Source of the DNA: Butyrivibrio sp.
Lineage (GTDB): Bacteria; Bacillota; Clostridia; Lachnospirales; Lachnospiraceae
Assembly: GCA_015056575.1 (NCBI GenBank)
Contig: SVGA01000028.1
Span: 1 to 44,115 of the forward strand
DNA length: 44,115 nt
Direction of reading: 5' to 3'
In this document: positions 1-7,657 of the stretch, in pieces
Layout: each line of letters opens with the position of its first letter
Numbering within the stretch: position 1 is the stretch's first letter
Translations under genes and position numbers: made by a program
Notes under the pieces: model-generated
Seen by the model: the letters and a program-made list of their open reading frames with translations, nothing else
Database searches by the model: none
Told to the model about the DNA's origin: nothing

Positions 1-37
1 TGGTGACCACCTCTAATGAAGTGATCACCATTTTTCT
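1..37 (+). terminator. Rho-independent terminator of a gene left of the window
   Basis: Ten-base arms (TGGTGACCAC and GTGATCACCA, one G-U type mismatch) enclose a 10-base loop and are followed by TTTTTCTTG on the plus strand. No plus-strand gene lies inside the window upstream, so it should serve a gene beyond the left edge. The stem could also act on minus-strand transcripts that leave the window. Confidence 0.7.
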
Positions 38-141
38 TGACTTATTTTGTTTATTTAGCCTATCTACTTGACAGGCCCCTGTTCAGTTTTACCCACTTAC
101 GCTTTCTTTTTATATTAGAAAGGTGACCTTTATGACCTTTT

Positions 142-240
142 CTAAACCTGAAGAATAAGATTGTCATCGCCGCCGTTTCTGGTCCTGCGAATGATCTGTC
201 TTACCTTTTTCAACCAGGTTTTAAACTTACTGTTTCTCAT
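142..240 (-). CDS. Possible small basic peptide (32 aa)
   Basis: This ORF is too short for routine gene calling. It begins with ATG 4 bases after an excellent CAGGAGGAA ribosome binding site, which is the main support. The product is strongly cationic with an amphipathic-looking core (KTWLKKVRQIIRRTRNGG) and no signal peptide or cysteine. It lies 90 bp downstream of the GPH symporter on the same strand with no terminator between, so it may share that transcript. I recognise no family. It could be a real small protein or a chance ORF behind a fortuitous purine-rich tract. Confidence 0.42.
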   Translation of the reverse strand: MRNSKFKTWLKKVRQIIRRTRNGGDDNLILQV

Positions 241-330
241 GGCGATTCCTCCTGTCCGAAAAAGTATGTTCTGTATGTTTATACGAATCATTTTTCCTTC
301 GGGCAAAAGAAATATCTTTTTCCGAAAGGC

Positions 331-1767
331 TTACTTGCGCCTCTCAATCTCTGCAACAAGCCTGTCATACTCTTTTTCATCGATCTTATAGCCACGGCTT
401 ACAATAAGGTACGAAGCAATCATCACCACCAGCGGCACAAACACCATGCCAAGCCTCAGGGTCAGGGTCTGTGACGGAAGAACTCCCGCTATGTACCCGT
501 CCGCCAGGTTAAGGGCTGTGGAACTGTCCATGGTGCCATTTCCCACTTCAACCTCCAATGCGCTGATATTCTGGCTCACCGCATAGATCCCACTTATGAT
601 GAGGATAAGGGACGCCGCACCCTGATTCAGAGCTCCCGAGAGCTTTGTGGCAAAAGACCTTATGGCTGAGATTATACTGTCGTGACGCTCCCCGAACCTG
701 TACTCATCGTACTCTATGGTATTGTTCACCATTACGATAAAGGCCAGACTAAACAGCCCCTGGAAAAAGAAAATGAGAAGTCCCGTAGCGTTCAGTAATA
801 TAACATTCATCGGGATCAGATATCCAAAGGACAAAAACAGCAGATATCCCGCTATGAGAGCACAGATGCAGACAGTGATGATTCTTTTCCTGCTGATCCT
901 GGATGAGAGCTGGGGATACACGAACTGTGCAGCCAGAGTGCCAAGGCCGTACATCACGGTAAATATGGTGATGAGGCTTCCTGCGGCAGAATAGCCGAAT
1001 TCAAAGTAAAAGAAGTTTACCCCAAGAAGCAGAAGAAGCTGCTGCCCCACGCAGAAAAGGATATAGGCGATGCCTACGATAATGAGCTGGTCGTTTCTGA
1101 AGAGGATTCTGGCCATGCTCTTAAGGTTCACCTTGTCCTTGTTGTCCTGCCTTGGATTCTCCGTAACACCCCAGAATGTCAGTGTCTGAAAGGCGATGAG
1201 TCCAAGGGCGATCACAAGAGCTATGGTCCTGAAGGCGATGACTGCATTTCCTGCAATGACTATGGGCACAATGCCGGCAGTCAGAAACTGTCCAATGCAC
1301 ACAAACACGCCCATGAGAGTCACCAGCGAATCCCTCTCCTTAGGGTCACTGGTAAGGCTGGGAAGCATGCCCCAGTAGGCGATATCATTCACGGTATAGG
1401 TCATGCCCCACAACAGATAGATCAGGGAAAAGAAAATCACAAAGCCCCAGCCTGTCGGCCTTATGGTGAACATCGCCACCAGAACCACCGAGTTTATCAG
1501 GGCTCCTCCCAGAATGAAAGGCCGGAACTTGCCGCTTTTAAAATGGCAGTTCTCAATGATGGTGCTCATCATCAGGTCATTCACCGCATCCCAGATCATG
1601 CAGATGACCATGGCCACAGTTATCACAGAAAACTGCGCCACCGTCAGCTTCATGGTGTACTGAATATAGGTCAGCACAAACATGCTCACCAGAACGTAGG
1701 ACGCATCTCGCCCCGTCGCTCCCACGCAGTAGCTCCACTTGGTCCTCTTATCAATACTTGTCCCCAT
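331..1767 (-). CDS. GPH-family sugar:cation symporter (MFS)
   Basis: 478-residue polytopic membrane protein, the usual length for the glycoside-pentoside-hexuronide:cation symporter family (MelB/LacS/XylP type, without the LacS IIA tail). The N-terminus KWSYCVGATGRDASYV is the typical GPH start preceding TM1, and about 12 hydrophobic segments follow. The motif NNTIEYDEYRFGERHDSIISA is the conserved GPH segment in the second half. The start is ATG preceded by GGGGGAAATGT. It probably imports an oligosaccharide or glycoside with Na+ or H+; the substrate cannot be told. The upstream DNA carries a TACAT-AA-ATGTA inverted repeat resembling the operators at 31 kb, hinting at sugar-responsive control. 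No glycosidase gene directly adjoins it. Confidence 0.92.
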   Translation of the reverse strand: MGTSIDKRTKWSYCVGATGRDASYVLVSMFVLTYIQYTMKLTVAQFSVITVAMVICMIWDAVNDLMMSTIIENCHFKSGKFRPFILGGALINSVVLVAMFTIRPTGWGFVIFFSLIYLLWGMTYTVNDIAYWGMLPSLTSDPKERDSLVTLMGVFVCIGQFLTAGIVPIVIAGNAVIAFRTIALVIALGLIAFQTLTFWGVTENPRQDNKDKVNLKSMARILFRNDQLIIVGIAYILFCVGQQLLLLLGVNFFYFEFGYSAAGSLITIFTVMYGLGTLAAQFVYPQLSSRISRKRIITVCICALIAGYLLFLSFGYLIPMNVILLNATGLLIFFFQGLFSLAFIVMVNNTIEYDEYRFGERHDSIISAIRSFATKLSGALNQGAASLILIISGIYAVSQNISALEVEVGNGTMDSSTALNLADGYIAGVLPSQTLTLRLGMVFVPLVVMIASYLIVSRGYKIDEKEYDRLVAEIERRK

Positions 1768-1797
1768 ACATTTCCCCCTTTATAATTCAGTTATCTG

Positions 1798-1809
1798 TAC
1801 ATAAATGTA
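1798..1809. promoter_or_regulatory. Operator-like inverted repeat upstream of the GPH symporter
   Basis: TACAT-AA-ATGTA is a perfect 5-base inverted repeat with a 2-base centre, about 30 bp upstream of the symporter start. It sits in an AT-rich promoter-like stretch and resembles the core of the TTTTACA-TT-TGTAAAA sites next to the lacI gene at 31.1 kb. Function inferred from position only. Confidence 0.3.
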
Positions 1810-1839
1810 AAGTATTGCTGAAGCCGGTTATATCTTTCT

Positions 1840-2126
1840 TCACCGTCCTGAGAAGTTTGTTGTAGGTTCTCTGCCCGTCAAGTAATCCAGCGCCTCCTCG
1901 TCAAAGGCTACTTCTGATATGTGTCTGTCAGATCGTGAAGAAGGTAGGACTGGGTGATCTTGTAATTTGAGCTGCCGGGGATCATCTTACTCATAGCCTT
2001 TCTGAAATACTCGGCGGCTTTGGGATCTCTTTTCTGGGCATATACCTGCGCCGGCTGGCTTAGTGCCTTGGCGTCTTCGATTACTCTTTTATAATAGGCG
2101 GTGATTCTTTTCCTCTCCGCCGGCAC
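1840..2126 (-). pseudogene. Frameshifted remnant of an unidentified gene
   Basis: A 72-codon ORF (GTG start, no ribosome binding site, in-frame TAA immediately upstream) reads like the interior of a soluble helical protein (for example YFRKAMSKMIPGSSNY, LLHDLTDTYQK). It stops at 1908. Coding-like sequence continues at once in another frame (AFDEEALDYLTGREP) to a TGA at 1840. The combination of no start signal, a protein-like sequence and a frame jump at the stop points to a decayed gene or 3-prime fragment. I do not recognise the parent family. The alternative is a chance ORF. Confidence 0.42.
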
Positions 2127-2240
2127 ATCTTATGCTAATGATAGGATTTGCACGATATACTATAAATTATAGCAAATATGAATGCTTCATTGCAGTTATT
2201 TGAAATGCCCTATTTACAAAAGTATTTCTATTGTACAAAT

Positions 2241-2358
2241 GTGAATTGTTTTTTTCTTGTGTTGGAAGTAATTGAGCGCTGTGGGGCGAGGGGCATGTGA
2301 ATTGTTTCTTGCATTGGAGGTGATTGGGCGCTGTGGGGCGAGGGGCATGTGAATTGTT
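2241..2358. repeat. Tandem repeat, 56- and 52-bp units plus partial third
   Basis: Two units (2241-2296 and 2297-2348) share GTGAATTGTTT, a TTGGAgGT core and the G-rich block GCGCTGTGGGGCGAGGGG. A third unit is cut after about 12 bases at 2360. The units differ by a 4-base indel in the T-run and a few substitutions. Noncoding in both strands as far as can be judged. Confidence 0.75.
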
Positions 2359-2360
2359 TT

Positions 2361-2635
2361 GATTACATGGATCTTGCTTTTTCCAAACTTACGGAAAAAG
2401 AAACCACGGTACTTGCCATGAGAGCCCTCTCCGACGCAAAGCATTCTACAAGCTGATTGAGTCGGTAAAATAGCCCCAAAACTTGACGCTATATCGATAA
2501 AAAGCCTGTTTGAGCACTTGGTTATCGGGATAGCGTTTGCGTTTCGTGAATTCTGTACATTATATCGCAAATACTACCGACGCAAAGCTCCATAACAAAC
2601 AAATGCGTCGAAAAGGCCTTGCCGAAATCATCGAA
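2361..2635. other. Gene-free stretch with possible decayed coding sequence
   Basis: No intact gene. In the plus strand, 2367-2456 encodes a short amphipathic segment (FSKLTEKETTVLAMRALSDA) with no ribosome binding site. A shift of one frame continues as KAFYKLIESVK before a stop, and about 2610-2644 reads MRRKGLAEIIEIL-stop. These scraps could be the wreck of a small gene but could equally be chance. Confidence 0.25.
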
Positions 2636-2705
2636 ATCTTGTAAGTTCGCTGCATATATCCAATTACGCTATCTTGTAAGTCCTCAGCATATATCCGACT
2701 ACACA
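2636..2705. repeat. Tandem repeat, 2 x 35 bp
   Basis: Units 2636-2670 and 2671-2705 share ATCTTGTAAGT, GCATATATCC and a TAC near the end, with about seven differences. A half-operator-like ACAAATGTAAAAG follows at 2746-2758. Confidence 0.7.
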
Positions 2706-2782
2706 ATCTGAGAATCATCCTATACCGGCCATAATTATTATCAACACAAATGTAAAAGAAATATTTTAAAAAAGACCCGGCG

Positions 2783-2876
2783 GCTCTATTGTCGGTGATG
2801 CGGCTGCGTCTCGATTCAATGATTCTGTAGCTCTGTTATTGATGAAGCGGCCGCGCCTTGATTCAATGATTCTGAA
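2783..2876. repeat. Tandem repeat, 2 x 47 bp
   Basis: Units 2783-2829 and 2830-2876 share GCTCTrTT, GCGGCyGCG and the long identical block TTGATTCAATGATTCTG (one C/T difference). No ORF uses it. Confidence 0.72.
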
Positions 2877-2898
2877 GTTCTATGGAGTATCTTGAGAG

Positions 2899-2917
2899 CG
2901 ACTTTTTCCAAAAGTCG
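2899..2917. other. Perfect short hairpin (8-bp stem, 3-base loop)
   Basis: CGACTTTT-TCC-AAAAGTCG. It heads a stretch (2899-3042) in which TTTTGGAAA and TTTCCAAAA recur in both orientations. No T-run follows, so it is not an obvious terminator. Confidence 0.4.
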
Positions 2918-3044
2918 AGATATTTTGGAAATTTTAGATATGAATTCGCTTTTCTTTTTCCAAAACATCACGAGCCATCAGTTGAAAGTATCGATTTTGG
3001 AAAGAATTCATCAATTGGTTGTAAATATTTCCAAAATCCGCCCC

Positions 3045-3178
3045 AGTCTCCACATCAGCACCCTCTCGTGGCAAAAAAGTCTCCATCAGCACCCTCTCGT
3101 AGCAAAAAAGTCTCCACCACAGCTCACGCCACGCCCCGTGGCAAAAAAAGTCTCCACCAGCACCCACGTGGCAAAAAA
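3045..3178. repeat. Four degenerate tandem copies ending in GTGGCAAAAAA
   Basis: Four units of about 29-40 bp begin AGTCTCCAcc/at, carry a CAGCACCC-like middle and end CGTGGCAAAAAA (3045, 3078, 3110 and 3150 are approximate starts). On the minus strand each presents a TTTTTTGCCACG block. The last block is the T-run of the GH9 terminator, so the array looks like an amplified terminator tail. Confidence 0.68.
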
Positions 3179-3213
3179 GCCCCGGCGGCCTCCGCAAGGA
3201 GGCACGCCGGGGC
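3173..3213 (-). terminator. Strong Rho-independent terminator of the GH9 gene
   Basis: Read on the minus strand, a 15-bp GC-rich stem with one bulged base (arms 3179-3193 and 3198-3213) closes on a 4-base loop and runs straight into TTTTTTG. It lies about 100 bp past the GH9 stop codon. Confidence 0.87.
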
Positions 3214-3309
3214 ATGCACATCATTTATAAAAAATTGATCAGGTCATCGCACCTTCGCCGATTTCTGATTTTCTCAAGCAAGTCGATCTCACGCACCCAG
3301 ACAACTCAT

Positions 3310-5604
3310 TTACCCATTGATCTCTGCTGCCAGCAGATAGATAAGCGGTGAATTCCAGTAGATCGTGATCTCGTTGGTAGAGTAGCTCTGGGAATTATCA
3401 GCGTAGCACTTAGCGCTGGGCTTATCCTTGAGCACGTTCTGCACATAAGGATCGTTGAGGCCGTTGTTAGGCCCGCCCACAACCATTCCGGGAACTGTCA
3501 CGCCAAGAGCCTGTGAAGGCCTGTGGTGAGGGTGTTCCGGATAGATGCTGCCGTATCCTGTTACGAAGCAGTAACCTGTGGCATTGTTACCAAACAGGTA
3601 GTTGAGCTGCCTGTCTGCGGCAACCCTGTCATCGGAATCGATAAGTCCCTTCATCATGAACAGATACTGGCCGTTATTGGCGATCGTAAGGTTACTTCCC
3701 CAAGGATAGTCACCGATAATGGATGAACCGTAGGGGTATGTTGCAGCGTTGTCCACAATGCTCTTGCCCATCTTCTGAGCTTCTTCCCTGACCTTTGCAA
3801 GGGTGTCATTGTCGGTGGGCTTAGCTGTCAGATATGCATATCCGGCATATCCTGCAACGCCCTGCCAGCCCAGTGAATATCCATTGAGGGCAAGCTCTCC
3901 CGACATGGACTTCTCATAAGCTGCATCGCCTGTAGTCTTAAAGAGCTCTGCGTATGCCCAGAATCTCTCGTCGATATCAACTACATCCTCGTATTCACCG
4001 GTGGAAACAGTGCTGGGGTTCTTGTAGCCCTTTGAGTCTCTGGGAGTTACATTAAGATATTCAGCTGCCTTCTTTGCAGCTTCAAGGCACTTATCTGCGT
4101 AGGCCTTGTCTGTCTTCTCATATACTCTTGCCGCAATGGCCATCACTCCGGCAAAGTCTCCGGTTGCTGTAGTGGAAACAGGCATGATAACGAGCTGATC
4201 TGTCTCCTCCTCAGGCATGATCTCTCCGGGGAAGTTTCTGCAGGTAACCTTGTGGTAAACACCGCCGTCCTCTCTTTGCATCTTAAAGAGCCAGTCAAGC
4301 TCGTACTTAGCTTCATCAAGAACATCGGGGATCCCGTTGCCGCTCTCGGGGATTCCGATGTCATCGCCGAATACTCCCGGATAATTCTCATAGGCAAGAA
4401 GAAGGTCGGCTGCTGCCTTTGCTCCTGCAACGGAGTATCTTCCGTAGTCGCCGGCATCATGCCAGCCACCCGAAACATCAAGCTTTACCGAGCTGTCCTC
4501 ATAGAGGACCGCCTTGTCGTTGTGGCATACGGGATGAGCAAACTCGCCTGCAAAGTCAGCGGTAAGCTCAGTGCCGCAGCGCTGATAATACAGCATCTTT
4601 ATAGACGCCTTAAATATATCGTCGTAGACATCCTTTGCGATCCTGAAGGAGGCTGATACAACATCGCCGGCTTCTATGTGATAAGTTCCCTCATCCTTCA
4701 CAGAAGTAAAGTCAAACAAAGCATCTTTTTCTCCGGCATCAGGATCCTCCACACCGCCGTCGATCTGTGCCTCAAGTACTGTCTCGCCGCTGTCCTCTTT
4801 CACCAGCTTAGCAGTCTGATCAAGAGCTTCCCCTGTGAGAGTCGCGCTCTTATATGCATCAGGCAGGTATCCGATCTGGTTAATTGCAATATCCGGCATA
4901 TCAATCTCTCCGCTTCCCGCAACCTTGCCTGACGCATCCTCAAGGGTCAGTTCAAAGTTGTCAAAATAAACATGATGTGCTCCCGGATCCTGGGTAAAGC
5001 TGTCAACCATTCCTATGTTGAAGCAGAATCTCGGTGCAGGATCACTGGTCTCCTTCATGGTGAAGGTGTACTCATAATGCTGCATTTCCGTTCCGAATTC
5101 CACATTCTCCTGATAGTAGGCGTGATAGTCCCCGCCGTTTATCTGGAAACGCATTTCTCCGGTCCTTTCAATATTGCTGTAGGCGTCAAAGCTGATCTTA
5201 TAGATGCATCCCTCGTCCAGAGAAAACCCGTCGTGATAGATCTGTACGCCGTGAGCAACGGTGCCGACACTGTTGATGCTGACATCCAGTACTCCCTCCT
5301 TGGTCAAAAGAAGTGAGCACTCACCGTCCTGACAGAAAGACATCCAGGGGTCAACTCCCGCTGAGAAATCTCCGTTACTTAGCATATTTTCTCCTGTAAC
5401 AAGATCTTCAGCCTCTTCGGCAGCCTCTTCCTGAACCGGTTCTTCAACTGTTTCCTCAGCCGTCTCTTCGGTTGCAGCTTCCTCCACTGCAGTCTCTTCT
5501 GTTGCCGGCTCCGCAGGCGCAGTATTGCCGCATCCGACCGACGCCACTGTCATTGCACCGGAAAGGGTGAAAGCCAGCAGCTTCTTAATAATCCTTTTTT
5601 TCAT
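3310..5604 (-). CDS. Surface lipoprotein GH9 endoglucanase with CBM
   Basis: 764-residue secreted cellulase. A lipoprotein signal ends in SVGC (Cys25), followed by an Glu/Thr-rich linker to about residue 70, a CBM4/9-like beta-sandwich (about 72-222), an N-terminal Ig-like domain of the CelD_N type (about 237-325, starting INQIGYLP), and the GH9 (alpha/alpha)6 catalytic domain to the end. The catalytic base motif WHDAGDYGRY is at about 382-391, a GH9 His motif is present as HPHHRPS, and the acid Glu lies in STNEITIYWN (Glu745). It would cut beta-1,4-glucan at the cell surface, anchored by the lipid. A GTG 3 bp upstream is also in frame, but ATG is best spaced from AGGAG. It is monocistronic: own promoter-like element at 5644-5671 and a strong terminator at 3173. 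Confidence 0.95.
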   Translation of the reverse strand: MKKRIIKKLLAFTLSGAMTVASVGCGNTAPAEPATEETAVEEAATEETAEETVEEPVQEEAAEEAEDLVTGENMLSNGDFSAGVDPWMSFCQDGECSLLLTKEGVLDVSINSVGTVAHGVQIYHDGFSLDEGCIYKISFDAYSNIERTGEMRFQINGGDYHAYYQENVEFGTEMQHYEYTFTMKETSDPAPRFCFNIGMVDSFTQDPGAHHVYFDNFELTLEDASGKVAGSGEIDMPDIAINQIGYLPDAYKSATLTGEALDQTAKLVKEDSGETVLEAQIDGGVEDPDAGEKDALFDFTSVKDEGTYHIEAGDVVSASFRIAKDVYDDIFKASIKMLYYQRCGTELTADFAGEFAHPVCHNDKAVLYEDSSVKLDVSGGWHDAGDYGRYSVAGAKAAADLLLAYENYPGVFGDDIGIPESGNGIPDVLDEAKYELDWLFKMQREDGGVYHKVTCRNFPGEIMPEEETDQLVIMPVSTTATGDFAGVMAIAARVYEKTDKAYADKCLEAAKKAAEYLNVTPRDSKGYKNPSTVSTGEYEDVVDIDERFWAYAELFKTTGDAAYEKSMSGELALNGYSLGWQGVAGYAGYAYLTAKPTDNDTLAKVREEAQKMGKSIVDNAATYPYGSSIIGDYPWGSNLTIANNGQYLFMMKGLIDSDDRVAADRQLNYLFGNNATGYCFVTGYGSIYPEHPHHRPSQALGVTVPGMVVGGPNNGLNDPYVQNVLKDKPSAKCYADNSQSYSTNEITIYWNSPLIYLLAAEING

Positions 5605-5643
5605 CACTCACACTCCTATATCAAAAACTTTTTTCCTTTAATC

Positions 5644-5671
5644 ATTATACATCAATGTTGATCTCGGGCAA
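5644..5671 (-). promoter_or_regulatory. Candidate sigma-A promoter for GH9
   Basis: On the minus strand, TTGCCC, a 16-base spacer and a perfect TATAAT lie about 40 bp upstream of the GH9 start. Confidence 0.5.
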
Positions 5672-5783
5672 TCCGTTGGCAACCGGCTAATTTATCTCGA
5701 TAAATAATAATTAAATATACAAAAAACAGCATTTAATTAATTGTTTGTAGTATGATTAATAGTATAGACCTGGAGGAAAAGAC

Positions 5784-6146
5784 ATGAGTAATATACTGCT
5801 TATTGATGACGATGAAGATATGCTGTCCATAACAGGCCGCTGGCTGGAAAAAGCCGGACACAGCGTTGTTAAGACTGTCTCCGGAGAAGAGGCTCTTAAA
5901 CAGATCGCCGCTAACAAACCGGACCTCATCCTTCTGGACTATGCCATGCCGGTAATGTCGGGACCCGCGGTGCTTAAGTCCATCAGGTCCAATGCTGATT
6001 TCAGGAACATCAAGGTTCTTTACCGAACCGGCCTTGATGATGCCGATGAAGCCAATGCAGACAGCGAGTTTAAAGCAGACGGCATTGTATCCAAGTCCGA
6101 TGGACGTCCCGCTCTTATGAGCGCTGTTGAGAACATTCTTGGTTAA
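5784..6146 (+). CDS. Single-domain response regulator (CheY-like)
   Basis: 120-residue protein consisting only of a receiver domain. The acidic pair is in LLIDDDED, the phosphoacceptor is Asp52 (LILLDYAMP), Thr82 (LYRTG) is the switch residue, and Lys104 (IVSKSDG) is the conserved lysine, here followed by Ser instead of Pro. There is no output domain, so it should act by protein contact or as a phosphorelay intermediate. The ATG follows TGGAGGAAAAGAC. It ends 10 bp before the REC-HD-GYP-HPt gene, with which it surely shares a transcript; the neighbour's HPt domain is a plausible phosphate source. No histidine kinase gene is adjacent. Confidence 0.93.
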   Translation: MSNILLIDDDEDMLSITGRWLEKAGHSVVKTVSGEEALKQIAANKPDLILLDYAMPVMSGPAVLKSIRSNADFRNIKVLYRTGLDDADEANADSEFKADGIVSKSDGRPALMSAVENILG

Positions 6147-6156
6147 GGAAGGAGAC

Positions 6157-7584
6157 ATGAAGATGTATTGGGTTATTGTAGTTGACGATAACAATGATAA
6201 CCGCGAACACGTGGCCAACATTCTTATCAAAAACGATATCAAGGTGACAAAGCTCTCCTCCGGTGAAGAACTTCTAAACTACGTGGAAGGAATGGTCCCA
6301 CCTCCGGACCTTATCCTTCTTGACGTTATGATGCCCGGAATGAACGGCTTTGAGGCTCTTGAAAAGCTCCGGGAGCGCCCGGAGCCAGAATGCTCCATTC
6401 CGGTGATATTCTTTACCGGAGATGAGGATATCGGAACGGAGACCAAAGCTCTTCATCTTGGCGCGGTGGACTTTATCCGCACCCCTGTGGTCCCGGATAT
6501 CCTTACTCTGCGCGTAAAGCGCACCATTGAGTTTGAGCGCCTTCATAAGGATCTGGCAAAAGAGGTAGCGAAGAAGATCAGAGAGAATACCCGCCTTACT
6601 CTCCATGTTGTACAGACCCTGGCTGAAGCTATAGACGCCAAGGACACCTACACCAACGGCCACTCCGGACGTGTCGCCGCCTATGCAAAAGAGATTGCCA
6701 AAAGATACGGTTACGATGAGACAAGGCAGGATAATATCTACATGATGGGTCTTTTGCATGATGTAGGAAAGATCGGAATTCCGGACGTTATCATCAATAA
6801 GACATCAAAGCTTACGGACGAAGAGTTTGCAGAGATCAAAAAACACCCTGTTGTGGGGAACAAGATCCTTAAAAATATAAAGGAAATGCCTCAGCTTGCC
6901 TTCGGAGCAAGATGGCATCACGAAAGAGTAGACGGCCTCGGCTATCCCGATGGCTTAAAGGGAAATGAGATCCCTGAGGAAGCAAGGATAATTGCTGTTG
7001 CAGATGCTTATGACGCCATGACCAGTAACAGAAGCTACCGTAAGCTAATGCCTCAGGAAATGGTTAGGGAGCAGATTGAAAAGGGAAAAGGTTCCCAGTT
7101 TGATGAGCGCTTTGCCGATATCATGCTCGGTATGATGGACGAAGACACCGAATACAGCATGCGTGAAGGTACTGTAAAAGAAAATGATTTCAGGGAAAAG
7201 TCCTCCGAAGAAGCCATACAGCACATGGATGAACACGCTGCCCTTCCCGATGAGTTTCTTAAGCTTGAAGGACTTAATACCGATCTTGGAATTTTCATGT
7301 GCGGAGATATCGAGGATTATCTTGAAGCCCTGAAGTTCTTTGTCGATTCCATTCATCTTAAATCCGAAAAGATCGAGACCGCACTTAAAGAGGGAAATCT
7401 TGAGACCTACACCACTCTGGTGCATTCCCTCAAGAGCTCAGCCCGCACCGTAGGGGCCTCGGAACTGTCTGAGCTTGCAAGGATGCTGGAGCTGGCCGGC
7501 AAGAATGAAGACAAAGCCACCATCGATGCCGAAACTCCAAAACTTCTTAGCATGTACCGGGCTTTAGAAAAGCCGCTGAAATGA
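6157..7584 (+). CDS. REC-HD-GYP-HPt hybrid regulator
   Basis: 475-residue three-domain protein. The receiver (about 5-120) has Asp56 in LLDVMMPG and Thr87, but the conserved Lys is replaced by Thr109 (FIRTPV in place of FIxKP). The HD-GYP domain (about 150-330) has HSGRVAAYAK, the metal-binding HD at 201-202 (LLHDVGKIGIPD) and the signature HHERVDGLGYPDGL, so it should hydrolyse cyclic-di-GMP or a related dinucleotide. The C-terminal helical HPt domain carries the phosphotransfer His423 (HSLKSSARTVGA). The start is ATG at 6157 behind AAGGAAGGAGAC; a TTG 30 bp upstream inside the previous gene is less likely. A C-terminal HPt on an HD-GYP regulator is an uncommon arrangement and suggests phosphate exchange with the receiver gene upstream. 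Confidence 0.93.
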   Translation: MKMYWVIVVDDNNDNREHVANILIKNDIKVTKLSSGEELLNYVEGMVPPPDLILLDVMMPGMNGFEALEKLRERPEPECSIPVIFFTGDEDIGTETKALHLGAVDFIRTPVVPDILTLRVKRTIEFERLHKDLAKEVAKKIRENTRLTLHVVQTLAEAIDAKDTYTNGHSGRVAAYAKEIAKRYGYDETRQDNIYMMGLLHDVGKIGIPDVIINKTSKLTDEEFAEIKKHPVVGNKILKNIKEMPQLAFGARWHHERVDGLGYPDGLKGNEIPEEARIIAVADAYDAMTSNRSYRKLMPQEMVREQIEKGKGSQFDERFADIMLGMMDEDTEYSMREGTVKENDFREKSSEEAIQHMDEHAALPDEFLKLEGLNTDLGIFMCGDIEDYLEALKFFVDSIHLKSEKIETALKEGNLETYTTLVHSLKSSARTVGASELSELARMLELAGKNEDKATIDAETPKLLSMYRALEKPLK

Positions 7585-7604
7585 AGCAGACAAGGCAATA
7601 AGGA

Positions 7605-7640
7605 AACGGGGACGATCCTCACGGACTGTCCCCGTTTTTT
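7605..7640 (+). terminator. Terminator after the REC-HD-GYP-HPt gene
   Basis: AACGGGGAC and GTCCCCGTT pair across a 14-base loop, followed by TTTTTT on the plus strand. The minus-strand side has only a weak T-rich tail (TTTCCTTATT), so it may also partly stop the convergent BMP gene ending at 7658. Confidence 0.85.
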
Positions 7641-7657
7641 ATAGCCTTATCATCTCT

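Noticed and set aside
121..141. AAAGGT/ACCTTT repeats as a terminator of the small peptide gene
   Set aside because: Short stem and no T-run on the minus strand.
2214..2570. 118-codon minus-strand ORF
   Set aside because: It runs through the G-rich tandem repeats, has no ribosome binding site and has a composition unlike the real genes.
2882..3238. Overlapping plus- and minus-strand ORFs of about 100-118 codons
   Set aside because: They simply translate the GTGGCAAAAAA repeats and the GH9 terminator stem; no start signals.
6127..6156. TTG start 30 bp upstream for the REC-HD-GYP-HPt gene
   Set aside because: It lies inside the preceding receiver gene; the ATG at 6157 has a strong ribosome binding site.
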